A stretch of 11,064 nucleotides of DNA from an uncultured Clostridia bacterium (GCA_948919095.1 CAQYCU010000047.1:1-11064); one strand, 5' to 3'; numbered from the stretch's first letter, positions 1-6,828 are shown. The notes: generated from the sequence alone by a model not told the origin. Program-made: numbers and translations.

Positions 1-755
1 GGATAGTTAGGTGTTTTTGATAATTCATCAATGATAGCATAGCAAATACTTGATAAATCGTTACTTTTATGAGTATCACTCATTGAAAGAAACATATTTT
101 TAGTATGTAAAGATTCTAGTATGTCATATTCATTTTTATTACTAAATTCTTGATATTTCTTTGAATAACTATCTCGCATAACAAAGTCATTTTTATAATA
201 TGTATGTAATTTTCCCATTCTCTTTATTAAGTAAACTGCATATCGTTCAGCATATGTATATTTCTCTAATTCACTATAGTTATTTAAGTTATAGATATAG
301 GTAACAGCTTTTATTAGTTCTTGTTGCAAATCAATTAGATTTTCTTGTAAATCTTCAAATATTTTAGTAGTTGCTTTTAGATAACTTCCATTACTGCCAT
401 AATTACTACTTAATTCAAATTTATAATCCTTATCTAAATCTCTTAATATCTCAAAACCATAAGCATAAAAGAAAGTTTTATTAGCTATTTCGTAGTTAGA
501 TAAGTTAGCATTTAAAAATCTTAATAGCATTAGCCCAAATTTTTCGTGAAATGGAAAGTATAAAGAGGCAGGATGCTTTAAACCATTATCTGTTTCTTCA
601 GTTTCCTTATAATACACATCTCTTAATTTATTTTCAGTATCTAAATGAAAATCAGCTTTATAAAAATATAAAGGTGTAGCATAATATTCTTTTTTTGTTT
701 TAGTATTAAACCAAAAGTAGAAATCGCTAAAAAAGGTTACTTCTGGTAGTTCCAT
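1..755 (-). CDS. Unidentified protein, N-terminal 251 residues (runs off the left edge)
   Basis: Reading leftward from an ATG at 755-753, the frame stays open for 251 complete codons to the window edge, so the C-terminus is missing. The start follows a purine-rich AAGGGAGAG site at good spacing. The product begins MELPEVTFFSDFYFWFNTKT and is rich in Tyr, Phe, Lys, Glu and Asn. I see no signal peptide, membrane segment or Cys cluster in the visible part, so it is probably cytoplasmic. I do not recognise the family. The even codon use and lack of stops support a real gene. It is transcribed divergently from the HTH gene at 1066 and lies on the recombinase side of the junction near 3817, so it is probably cargo of the mobile element. 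That assignment is an inference, because the other element end is not visible. Confidence 0.75.
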   Translation of the reverse strand, partial: MELPEVTFFSDFYFWFNTKTKKEYYATPLYFYKADFHLDTENKLRDVYYKETEETDNGLKHPASLYFPFHEKFGLMLLRFLNANLSNYEIANKTFFYAYGFEILRDLDKDYKFELSSNYGSNGSYLKATTKIFEDLQENLIDLQQELIKAVTYIYNLNNYSELEKYTYAERYAVYLIKRMGKLHTYYKNDFVMRDSYSKKYQEFSNKNEYDILESLHTKNMFLSMSDTHKSNDLSSICYAIIDELSKTPNY

Positions 756-820
756 ACGAATTTCTCTCCCTTCTAAAAACAAGACCTTATAAACAATTTA
801 ATTAAAATAATAAATTGTTA

Positions 821-849
821 TTGACATTATATATTTATTATACTATAAT
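821..849 (+). promoter_or_regulatory. Sigma-A promoter, rightward
   Basis: A perfect -35 TTGACA (821-826) and a perfect -10 TATAAT (844-849) are separated by 17 bp. Transcription would start near 856 and give a leader of about 210 nt before the HTH gene at 1066. It overlaps a promoter on the opposite strand. Confidence 0.75.
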
Positions 850-865
850 ACTAATATAATTACAA
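837..865 (-). promoter_or_regulatory. Sigma-A promoter, leftward, overlapping the rightward one
   Basis: On the minus strand, TTGTAA (865-860) and a perfect TATAAT (842-837) are 17 bp apart. It would drive the leftward gene starting at 755, with a leader of about 75 nt. Its -10 lies within the spacer of the rightward promoter, so the two polymerases would compete or be controlled together. Confidence 0.55.
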
Positions 866-1065
866 TACTTTCTCCAAAATTAATTGCTAAAAACTGTAGA
901 ATAAAAATTCACTAAATTTTGAGAAAAGTTTGTAATAACAATGTGTTTAAGATTTTAAACAGACTATTAACAACACAGTAAAGTAATTTGATTAGTATAT
1001 TTTGCTTTTATTTGTAGGTGTGAAATTGTAGTTTGTTAGAATAGAGAAAGTAAAAAAGAAAGAGG
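856..1065 (+). other. Non-coding leader upstream of the HTH gene
   Basis: This stretch of about 210 nt is very AT-rich and I find no convincing ORF in it. It holds a short perfect inverted repeat, GTTTAA-GATT-TTAAAC (945-960), which could be an operator or a weak hairpin. No known riboswitch pattern is recognisable. Confidence 0.4.
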
Positions 1066-1557
1066 GTGAGAAAAATAAAACACAAGTTAGACATCAGAGG
1101 CACAAAAGAGAAAATAATTGAATTATTTTTTGAAAAACATTTAAAACCAACAGAAATTGCAAAGAAATTAAAAATTGGTATGCCATATATAACAAAGATA
1201 ATTCAAAAAGATTCAAGATATATTCGAGAAAAGGAAACAAGAAGGCAAGAAAATAGAGAAAAGAACAAAATTCAAAAACGAATATATGCACAAAACAGAA
1301 GAAAAAAGGAAAAAGAGGAAAAGCAAGAATATCAAAAATTATTAGTACAGATAAATAGAGATAATGAATATTTATCTACTAAAAAGAAAGAAAATGATTT
1401 ACAATTTGTAAACTGTAATAGAAGTGCTTATGACTATGACAAAAATAGTAGTGATTTAGTATTAAAAGATAATATAAATGCTGGATATGCAGTTCCTAAA
1501 AGAGTTAGCAATATCGTAAATCCAAATATGATAAAGAGTAATAAAATATGTGTTTAA
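1066..1557 (+). CDS. Small basic helix-turn-helix protein
   Basis: This 163-residue, strongly basic protein has a predicted HTH at about residues 14-48. TEIAKKL would be the second helix and MPYITKIIQKD the recognition helix, similar in layout to sigma region 4 or homeodomain-like folds. Residues 50-90 are a long Lys/Arg/Glu-rich helix, possibly a coiled coil. The C-terminal part (about 100-150) ends in a YAVPKRV stretch. The GTG start is a best choice: AAGAAAGAGG lies almost against it, and the next in-frame Met (residue 39) would remove half of the HTH. It is likely a DNA-binding regulator of the mobile element, perhaps of the overlapping divergent promoters near 821-865. That role is inferred from position only. 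Confidence 0.7.
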   Translation: MRKIKHKLDIRGTKEKIIELFFEKHLKPTEIAKKLKIGMPYITKIIQKDSRYIREKETRRQENREKNKIQKRIYAQNRRKKEKEEKQEYQKLLVQINRDNEYLSTKKKENDLQFVNCNRSAYDYDKNSSDLVLKDNINAGYAVPKRVSNIVNPNMIKSNKICV

Positions 1558-1682
1558 TTGTATGCTTTGAAATAATCAAGGTGTATTTTTTTACTCAAAA
1601 TTAGAAAGAGGTATTAAGAAATGATTTTATTAATCAAGAATTTTGGAAAATATGTGAAATAGCAATAGGTTAATAATATTTA

Positions 1683-1711
1683 AGTTACAGGAAATTTCAT
1701 TTCCTATAACT
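1683..1711. repeat. Inverted repeat, 13-bp arms with one mismatch
   Basis: The arms 1683-1695 and 1699-1711 (AGTTACAGGAAAT and ATTTCCTATAACT) flank a 3-nt centre. There is one C/A mismatch. No T-run follows on either strand, so it is not an obvious rho-independent terminator for the HTH gene. Confidence 0.6.
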
Positions 1712-1727
1712 GAAAAAGAATTGTACA

Positions 1728-1750
1728 GAAAAATTATTGCATAATTTTTC
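1728..1750. repeat. Perfect 10-bp inverted repeat with a TGC centre
   Basis: GAAAAATTAT (1728-1737) and ATAATTTTTC (1741-1750) are perfect reverse complements around TGC. It is AT-only apart from the end pair and lies between two other inverted repeats. Confidence 0.6.
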
Positions 1751-1754
1751 GCAC

Positions 1755-1840
1755 AACAAATCTTATACGCTTATACTAGACCTTATTAAAATAAACAATA
1801 GTTAATAATAAGAGAAAGGTCTAGTAAAGCTAGATTTGTT
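1755..1840. repeat. Nested long inverted repeat or structured RNA upstream of the recombinase
   Basis: Three sets of complementary arms nest in register: 1755-1763 with 1832-1840 (9 bp, perfect), 1769-1772 with 1827-1830 (4 bp), and 1775-1784 with 1816-1825 (10 bp, perfect, ACTAGACCTT). An inner pair, 1782-1788 with 1806-1812 (7 bp), can stack as an alternative. The whole could fold as one 86-nt hairpin or act as a protein-binding site on DNA. With the two repeats before it, this accounts for most of the gene-free stretch 1558-1895. I do not recognise a named RNA family. Confidence 0.6.
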
Positions 1841-1895
1841 TATAACTGAATTTATAACCATAAATAGCTATTCACAGGGAAGGAATAGGTATTTT

Positions 1896-2006
1896 ATGAA
1901 ACAAGAATATAAAATAAAAGAAGTATTTGATGAGAAATCAAAACCATTAGAAGAAAAATTGAAAGATATATTTATAAGTTTTTTAATTGAAAAAATAAAT
2001 AAATAG
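1896..2006 (+). CDS. 36-residue peptide encoded just upstream of the recombinase
   Basis: An ATG at 1896 follows strong purine-rich sites (GGGAAGGA and AATAGG, the latter about 5 nt away) and opens a 36-codon frame ending in TAG at 2006. The product starts MKQEYKIKEVFDEKSKPLEE and ends LIEKINK. It has a charged N-terminal half and a C-terminal amphipathic helix with Ile, Phe and Leu on one face; it has no membrane segment or signal peptide. A strong hairpin follows after 6 nt. Small ORFs directly upstream of large serine recombinases are seen in clostridial elements. A role as a recombinase partner, excision factor or translation-coupling leader is an inference. Confidence 0.6.
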   Translation: MKQEYKIKEVFDEKSKPLEEKLKDIFISFLIEKINK

Positions 2007-2012
2007 CTAAAA

Positions 2013-2060
2013 AGGCTAGTTTATATATGTTTTGCATATATGAACTAGTCTAAATTTTTA
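2013..2060 (+). terminator. Strong hairpin followed by a U-rich run
   Basis: Arms 2013-2029 and 2035-2051 form a 17-bp stem with two G-U pairs and a 5-nt loop. TAAATTTTT follows, giving the look of a rho-independent terminator for the 36-codon ORF. Because the recombinase starts about 75-100 nt later, it may work as an attenuator or insulator ahead of that gene. Confidence 0.6.
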
Positions 2061-2151
2061 AATGTCAGTTGAAAAAATTTTATATAAATTGTATAATTCA
2101 GTTGTAAGTTGGATAGGAGGAAACCTATTGTTATTGGAAAGAGAGGTTTTT

Positions 2152-3786
2152 ATGATAACAATAGCAAATCCTGAAAAATATATTGCAGGATTATATGAAA
2201 GATTATCCAATGAAAATATTGAAGTTGGTAATGGCGAAGTAATAGTAACAAATGAAGATGAGCAAGAAAGTGGAAGTATCAGCACACAAAAACTATTTTT
2301 AAGAAACTTTTGTAAAGACAACAACATACAAGTATATGATGACTATACAGATGACGGAGTTTCTGGAGCAACATTCGACAGACCAGACTTTAATAGAATG
2401 ATAAAGGACATTGAAAATAAGAAAATTAATTTAATAATAGTAAAAGACTTATCAAGATTTGGAAGATTATCAAGTAAAATATCGTACTATTTAGAAGAAT
2501 TTTTTATTGAAAAAGGTGTAAGATTTATAGCAGTAACAGATGACATAGACACAGGGCATATTGAAACATCAGAAGAAATGGTACAATTTAAGGCATTTTT
2601 CAACGAATGGTTTTTACGAGATACATCAAGAAAAGTAAGAAATGGAAAGAAAACAAGAGCAAAAGAAGGAAAAGTAATGACAACATATCCAACTTATGGC
2701 TATAAAAAAGATCCACTAGACTATAATCATTATGTAATAGACCAAGATATAGCACCAATTGTTAGAAGAATATTTATGCTAGCAAGAAATGGAATGACAC
2801 CAACAGAAATAGGAAAAATATTAACAGATGAAAGAACTTTAGTGCCATCAGAAATAGTTGGAAACGGGCATACAAGAAAAGATGGAATAAAGCGAGGTTG
2901 GAACAGAAACACAGTAAAAAGAATATTGCAAAATGTAACTTACTTGGGTTGGGTATCAAATGGAAACACAAAAAAGATAAACTATAAAAGCAAGAAAACA
3001 ATGATAATGCCAAAAGAAGATAGAATAATTGTAAAAGGTATGCACACACCAATAATAGATGAAGAAACTTTTAATATAGTACAAGATATGATAAAAAGCA
3101 GAACAGGAGTAAGAACAAAGTCTTATGATTGGCTACTAAAAGGATTAGTATGTTGCAAAGAATGCGGTAAAAAATTAAGTCTAGTACCACAAAAACATCC
3201 AAACAAAACAACATTTTATTTAAGGTGTAATACCTATGCGAGTAATACACAATTGGGATTATGCACACCACATAGCAATAACCTAGAAAAAGTAACAGAC
3301 TTTGTAATTGAACAAATCAAGAAAAGATGTAGAGAGTTCTTGAATGAAGAAAAATACACTAAAATAGCAAATACATCAAAAGACAAGATAATCAAAGATA
3401 GGTTTAATGTAAAAAATGAAATTCTTATTTTAGAAAAGAAAGTTAAAGATATAAACAAGCGAATAGACAAGTTATATGAAGATAAATACAATGGGTTATT
3501 TGAAGATGAAGATTTTACAAGGCTTTATTCAAAGCAGATAGAAAATAGAAAACAAGCAGAAGAAAGAATAAAGCAGTTACAAGAATTAGAAGAAAAAGAA
3601 GATAGTTCAATAGACATCAATAAACTTGTAAGCGATTTTGTTAATATGAAAGAAATAACAAGAACAATGCTTGTATCTTTAGTAGATAAGATAGAAATAT
3701 CAGAAAATAAAGAAATAACGATACATTATAAATTCAATATTTTAAATATGGGAAATGAAGATAATAAATTACAAAATGTTGGCTAA
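2152..3786 (+). CDS. Large serine recombinase (site-specific integrase/transposase)
   Basis: This DNA integrase cuts and rejoins att sites through a serine-DNA link. Numbering from the ATG at 2152 (544 residues), the N-terminal resolvase domain (about 10-165) has YERLS with catalytic Ser19 and Arg17, then DDGVSG at 67-72 and KDLSRFGR at 98-105. A recombinase domain follows (about 182-270, with NTVKRILQNVTYLG), then a zinc ribbon (Cys335, 338, 359, 371), a Lys/Glu coiled coil (about 423-485) and a C-terminal beta segment typical of TnpX/TndX-like proteins. Three starts are possible: ATG 2152 (GAGAGG 5 nt upstream), TTG 2128 (perfect AGGAGG 7 nt upstream), and ATG 2062 (no ribosome binding site). 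All catalytic residues are present, so it is probably active. The stop is about 30 bp from the inferred right end of the element. Confidence 0.93.
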   Translation: MITIANPEKYIAGLYERLSNENIEVGNGEVIVTNEDEQESGSISTQKLFLRNFCKDNNIQVYDDYTDDGVSGATFDRPDFNRMIKDIENKKINLIIVKDLSRFGRLSSKISYYLEEFFIEKGVRFIAVTDDIDTGHIETSEEMVQFKAFFNEWFLRDTSRKVRNGKKTRAKEGKVMTTYPTYGYKKDPLDYNHYVIDQDIAPIVRRIFMLARNGMTPTEIGKILTDERTLVPSEIVGNGHTRKDGIKRGWNRNTVKRILQNVTYLGWVSNGNTKKINYKSKKTMIMPKEDRIIVKGMHTPIIDEETFNIVQDMIKSRTGVRTKSYDWLLKGLVCCKECGKKLSLVPQKHPNKTTFYLRCNTYASNTQLGLCTPHSNNLEKVTDFVIEQIKKRCREFLNEEKYTKIANTSKDKIIKDRFNVKNEILILEKKVKDINKRIDKLYEDKYNGLFEDEDFTRLYSKQIENRKQAEERIKQLQELEEKEDSSIDINKLVSDFVNMKEITRTMLVSLVDKIEISENKEITIHYKFNILNMGNEDNKLQNVG

Positions 3787-3811
3787 ATTAAAAAATAGTC
3801 ATAACGGAACA

Positions 3812-3823
3812 TTAGGACCCTAA
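3812..3823. other. Candidate recombination junction (attachment site)
   Basis: TTAGG-AC-CCTAA is a perfect 5-bp inverted repeat around a dinucleotide. It lies between the recombinase stop and the point where the reading frame starts to match a prepilin-like hydrophobic segment (T-L-I-V-L-L-I-L-A-G). Large serine recombinases cross over at a central dinucleotide within short imperfect inverted repeats. The exact crossover cannot be fixed without the left end or an empty site. Confidence 0.4.
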
Positions 3824-3825
3824 TT

Positions 3826-5370
3826 GTGTTACTAATACTTGCAGGAGTTTCGCTTAATATGATACTTAATCAAGATGGAATATTTAGCAGAGCAGAAAAT
3901 GCAGTGGAAAAGTATAATGAAGCAAAGGCAAGAGAAGTACTAGAAACAGTATTACTGACAGATGGACAATATGAGAAAAATATAAATCCAGAATATAATC
4001 AAGATGAATTTCTTGATGATTTAATAAAGAATGAAATATCAGGTTCTAATGTAAAAGGCGATGTGGCAATAATAGGAAAGTATGCATATGAGTTAGATAG
4101 AAGTGTACCAAAGATAGGACGTTACCTAGGAAAGGCAGACGATCTCATATTTCCAACAGTTACAGCAACTGAGCCAGTACTAGTATCAGACTATAGAACA
4201 GCAAGCTTTACAGTAACAGCACTAGAAGAAAAGAATGGAATAAACAAAATAGAGATATGGATAAATGGAGAAAAGATAGAAACACTAATAAAAACATATA
4301 ACAATGTAAAAACAGAAATAACAGAAAACTTAACAGTAAATAAAAATGGAAAATATACAATAAAAGCATATGGAGACTTAATGTCAAGTATAACTGTAGA
4401 AGTAACAGGAATAGTACCAGTAGTAGAATTCTCACCAAATGGAAGTGATGAGTGGAGGAAAGAACACTCAACAAGAATAACAGTAAAAGAAACAGGAGAA
4501 AGAGTAACAAGTCTAAAATATAAGTGGACAACAAGCAAAGCAAATCCACCACAAATAAGTGAATTTACTGAAAACTGTCCACCAGATAATATAATAACAG
4601 GCAAAGACTTTACAGGAACTTATTATTTGTGGATATTATTAACAACAGAAACAGGAAAAACAAATATATGTGGAAGTGAAGCATTTAAGTTTGATAATGA
4701 AGCACCAACAGTAGAATTAACATCAACACCAGTATCAGAAACATCATTTACATTAACAGCAAAAGCAAATGATAATTATAGTGGAATAAAAAAGTGTGAT
4801 CTTTATATAAATGGAAAATTTGAAACAACTCTTTTTATGGAAGAAGGGAAAGCGAGTTATATATGGACAGGCGACTCACCAAAAGCTAATGTAGAATGTA
4901 AAATTGTTGGTGTAGATTTAGCTTGTAATGAAAATACTTTTATGTGTATATCAAGAACATTATTATATACATGGAGAACAAGGGTACTAATACAAGAAGC
5001 TTATTGGGATTGGGGTGAACCAATGCAAAGTGGAAATCGTTGTGTTGGTAATGCAACATTTAATTATTGGGATGAAATGCCTGAATTAGATCATTCTACT
5101 GGAGCTATTTTGACAGAACAAAAACAGTGTATTGGTTGGGAATTACCAGGGAAATATTGGTTAGAGCCATTGTGTGGTGGTATAGGACTAGTAACCTATG
5201 GAGGTGCAAGCTCTAACATACAGATTGTTGGCGGAACTTACAGAAGAATTGAAAAGGTTAAAGATGAAATTTGGGGAGAATGGTATGAGATAACAAGTGA
5301 AAAAGAAAATGAATACCCTATAAAAGGCACAGTTTCTAAAAATGAGTACGAATATATTGCACTAAAGTGA
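3826..5370 (+). CDS. 5'-truncated prepilin-like surface protein with Ig-like domains
   Basis: The frame begins inside a hydrophobic segment (LLILAGVSLNMIL). In intact clostridial relatives this follows a Lys/Gly-rich prepilin leader of the form ...G(I/L)TLIALVIT, which is absent here. Upstream the frame extends only to a TAA at 3802-3804. No ribosome binding site precedes the GTG at 3826, so the start is nominal. Residues 20-110 are a pilin-like helical region (NAVEKYNEAKAREVLE). Three Ig-like modules follow (about 111-195, 196-292, 293-375; the third opens with FDNEAPTVELTS). A Trp/Cys-containing C-terminal region (about 376-514) ends in a YEITS...YP...YEYI tail. The intact protein would be exported and surface-exposed. 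The rest of the frame is free of stops, so loss of the start is recent or reversible. Confidence 0.75.
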   Translation: MLLILAGVSLNMILNQDGIFSRAENAVEKYNEAKAREVLETVLLTDGQYEKNINPEYNQDEFLDDLIKNEISGSNVKGDVAIIGKYAYELDRSVPKIGRYLGKADDLIFPTVTATEPVLVSDYRTASFTVTALEEKNGINKIEIWINGEKIETLIKTYNNVKTEITENLTVNKNGKYTIKAYGDLMSSITVEVTGIVPVVEFSPNGSDEWRKEHSTRITVKETGERVTSLKYKWTTSKANPPQISEFTENCPPDNIITGKDFTGTYYLWILLTTETGKTNICGSEAFKFDNEAPTVELTSTPVSETSFTLTAKANDNYSGIKKCDLYINGKFETTLFMEEGKASYIWTGDSPKANVECKIVGVDLACNENTFMCISRTLLYTWRTRVLIQEAYWDWGEPMQSGNRCVGNATFNYWDEMPELDHSTGAILTEQKQCIGWELPGKYWLEPLCGGIGLVTYGGASSNIQIVGGTYRRIEKVKDEIWGEWYEITSEKENEYPIKGTVSKNEYEYIALK

Positions 5371-5470
5371 TAGCATAATATTAGCAAAAGTAAATAAAAC
5401 ATATTCTTAAATGATTTATTAAGACATTATCATAAATGAAGCATAAGATAAAACTTATTTTAGTAAAAAG

Positions 5471-5499
5471 TTGACATAACCATAAAAAAGTTATATAAT
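5471..5499 (+). promoter_or_regulatory. Sigma-A promoter
   Basis: A perfect TTGACA (5471-5476) and a perfect TATAAT (5494-5499) are 17 bp apart. The start point would be near 5506, giving a leader of about 250 nt before the gene at 5755. The 100 bp between 5370 and this promoter show no gene or clear terminator. Confidence 0.75.
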
Positions 5500-5505
5500 G
5501 AAGTG

Positions 5506-5754
5506 CACTATTTTAGTAGTAAAATTACTTGTTTGCGCAGAATGTGAAAGTAATCAAGTAATAAGCTTACTAAGAAATTTATGAATAGGAAAGGGGCAAG
5601 ATAAAAAGAGGCAGCAGAGAGAGTATAAACCAATATAACCAGCAAAACAACTAAACCCGAGCGAGACAAGCAATACCTAAGCAAACACCATCATACCTAA
5701 ACTAGCAAAGACCATGTACCTACAGACCACGGAGTTAAAAGGAGTACTAGAAGT
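5506..5754 (+). promoter_or_regulatory. Long 5' leader with a hairpin and a T-poor repeat stretch
   Basis: The first part contains a perfect 8-bp inverted repeat, ATTACTTG (5524-5531) with CAAGTAAT (5555-5562). From about 5581 to 5740 the strand is rich in A, C and G but has only about one T in eight, unlike the surrounding DNA. Three degenerate direct repeats beginning ACCTA start at 5675, 5695 and 5718; the first two continue as (A)...GCAAA.ACCAT. The only start within it, ATG 5581, gives a 7-codon ORF without a good ribosome binding site. The leader ends in AAAGGAG, 10 nt before the ATG at 5755. No known riboswitch is recognised. Confidence 0.45.
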
Positions 5755-6828
5755 ATGTTTGAAAGAGACGACATAATACAAAGAGTAAAGGCATTTTTGC
5801 CTTACTTCTTTGTGGGAATCGCAATGGGCGGAGCGTTAACCTTTTGGGCGTTTATTGCCCACGTAAGTCAAACTGTTGAAGCAACAGGAGACTACATCAG
5901 AGAAGAAGTCAATATCATGAAGGAGATGACGGGAGCACAAAACCCTGATGAGGAAGCAACAATTACATCTATTGGCGATGCCACACTGGAAGAGCTCATC
6001 AGTGAAATCGAGGAAAGAACCGCTGAGCCGACGATGGAAACAATTTGCCTTAAGCTTGAAAGCTATGCTAAGAGCTTAGAAGATACAGTTAAGTATGGCG
6101 TGGTAACTCTGTCCGAAAAGGAAATGAAGGTTCTTCGGGAGTATGTCAATAACAATTTTGAGAAGGCAACAGGAAGATTTATCAACTATCAAATTTTAGG
6201 AACCGATGAAGTAATCTCTGGGCTTGGAGTTTCTAGTTATGAAAATCCTGATTTTTATCTGGATTACAAATTCATATTAGATACTAGAAGGTCATTGATA
6301 TTCATTGGACCAGAGTTCAGAAAACCAGTAGTGATCTCAAATTCTATTGACCATCCTGACAAAAATATTACACCATATAAAATAGTTTCTGATCAGTTAG
6401 AAGATGGTTATCTAGATGCGGAACGCTTCGACATGATTAAAACCCATGGATGGAGCTACACCTATTACAGAGATGAAGAAAGTATTATCCTTGAACAGTG
6501 GAAGTTTGGTAGAAAGATTAATGATTGGACATGCAGTGCATGGAAGAGTGACAATGTATGGTATGGTGCGCCAAAGGCTTTGTACTGGAAGGAAGATGAG
6601 GACGAGTACTCATTTATTGCCGAAAACCATTTACTGCTGGCTCGAAACGGAAAGATAACCGTTTTAGCCGAAGGAATGGACTACAAGAGTGATGTTATAC
6701 AGCTTCAATCCAATGACGATTTATTCTTCTATGTCAAGGACAAGGAGCTCCATGCGGTGGATAAAAACACCTTGGAAGACAACATTGTTACTGAAGAGTA
6801 TCCAGACATTTACGAGCAAATTCGTTAA
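5755..6828 (+). CDS. Unidentified single-pass membrane protein, probably foreign
   Basis: This 357-residue protein has one membrane segment at about residues 14-36 (FLPYFFVGIAMGGALTFWAF). It is preceded by a short charged N-terminus with few basic residues and followed by an acidic helical region (about 45-135). The rest (about 140-357) looks beta-rich and aromatic, with many Tyr and Trp (YTYYRD, WKFGRKINDW, NVWYGAPKALYW), and is probably exposed outside the cell. The anchor lacks a cleavage-like site and looks retained. I do not recognise a family. Base composition and codon choice (CTG, CTC, GGC, GCC, GAG) are richer in GC than every neighbour, which suggests acquisition from another genome. 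It is a single-gene unit with its own promoter and a GC-rich terminator-like hairpin. Confidence 0.8.
   Translation: MFERDDIIQRVKAFLPYFFVGIAMGGALTFWAFIAHVSQTVEATGDYIREEVNIMKEMTGAQNPDEEATITSIGDATLEELISEIEERTAEPTMETICLKLESYAKSLEDTVKYGVVTLSEKEMKVLREYVNNNFEKATGRFINYQILGTDEVISGLGVSSYENPDFYLDYKFILDTRRSLIFIGPEFRKPVVISNSIDHPDKNITPYKIVSDQLEDGYLDAERFDMIKTHGWSYTYYRDEESIILEQWKFGRKINDWTCSAWKSDNVWYGAPKALYWKEDEDEYSFIAENHLLLARNGKITVLAEGMDYKSDVIQLQSNDDLFFYVKDKELHAVDKNTLEDNIVTEEYPDIYEQIR

Noticed and set aside
1621..1662. 13-codon ORF after the HTH gene with AGAGG upstream
   Set aside because: It is too short to support, and an AGAGG is expected often in this purine-rich DNA.
1683..2051. CRISPR array or tandem repeat array
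   Set aside because: The repeats are inverted, differ in sequence and are not regularly spaced.
4191..4604. Long open frames on the minus strand within the Ig-like surface gene, and similar ones inside the recombinase
   Set aside because: They mirror A-rich coding sequence of the plus-strand genes, give Leu/Phe/Ser-rich products, and lack ribosome binding sites.
5405..5424. TCTTAA/TTAAGA repeat as a terminator of the surface gene
   Set aside because: It has only 6 AT-rich pairs, an 8-nt loop and no T-run, so it would not be stable.
5506..5754. Riboswitch in the leader of the membrane protein gene
   Set aside because: No conserved core of a known class could be recognised; only one 8-bp helix is clear.
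6446..6658. 70-codon frame inside the unidentified membrane protein gene
   Set aside because: It lies wholly within a better-supported gene in another frame and has no ribosome binding site or recognisable motif.
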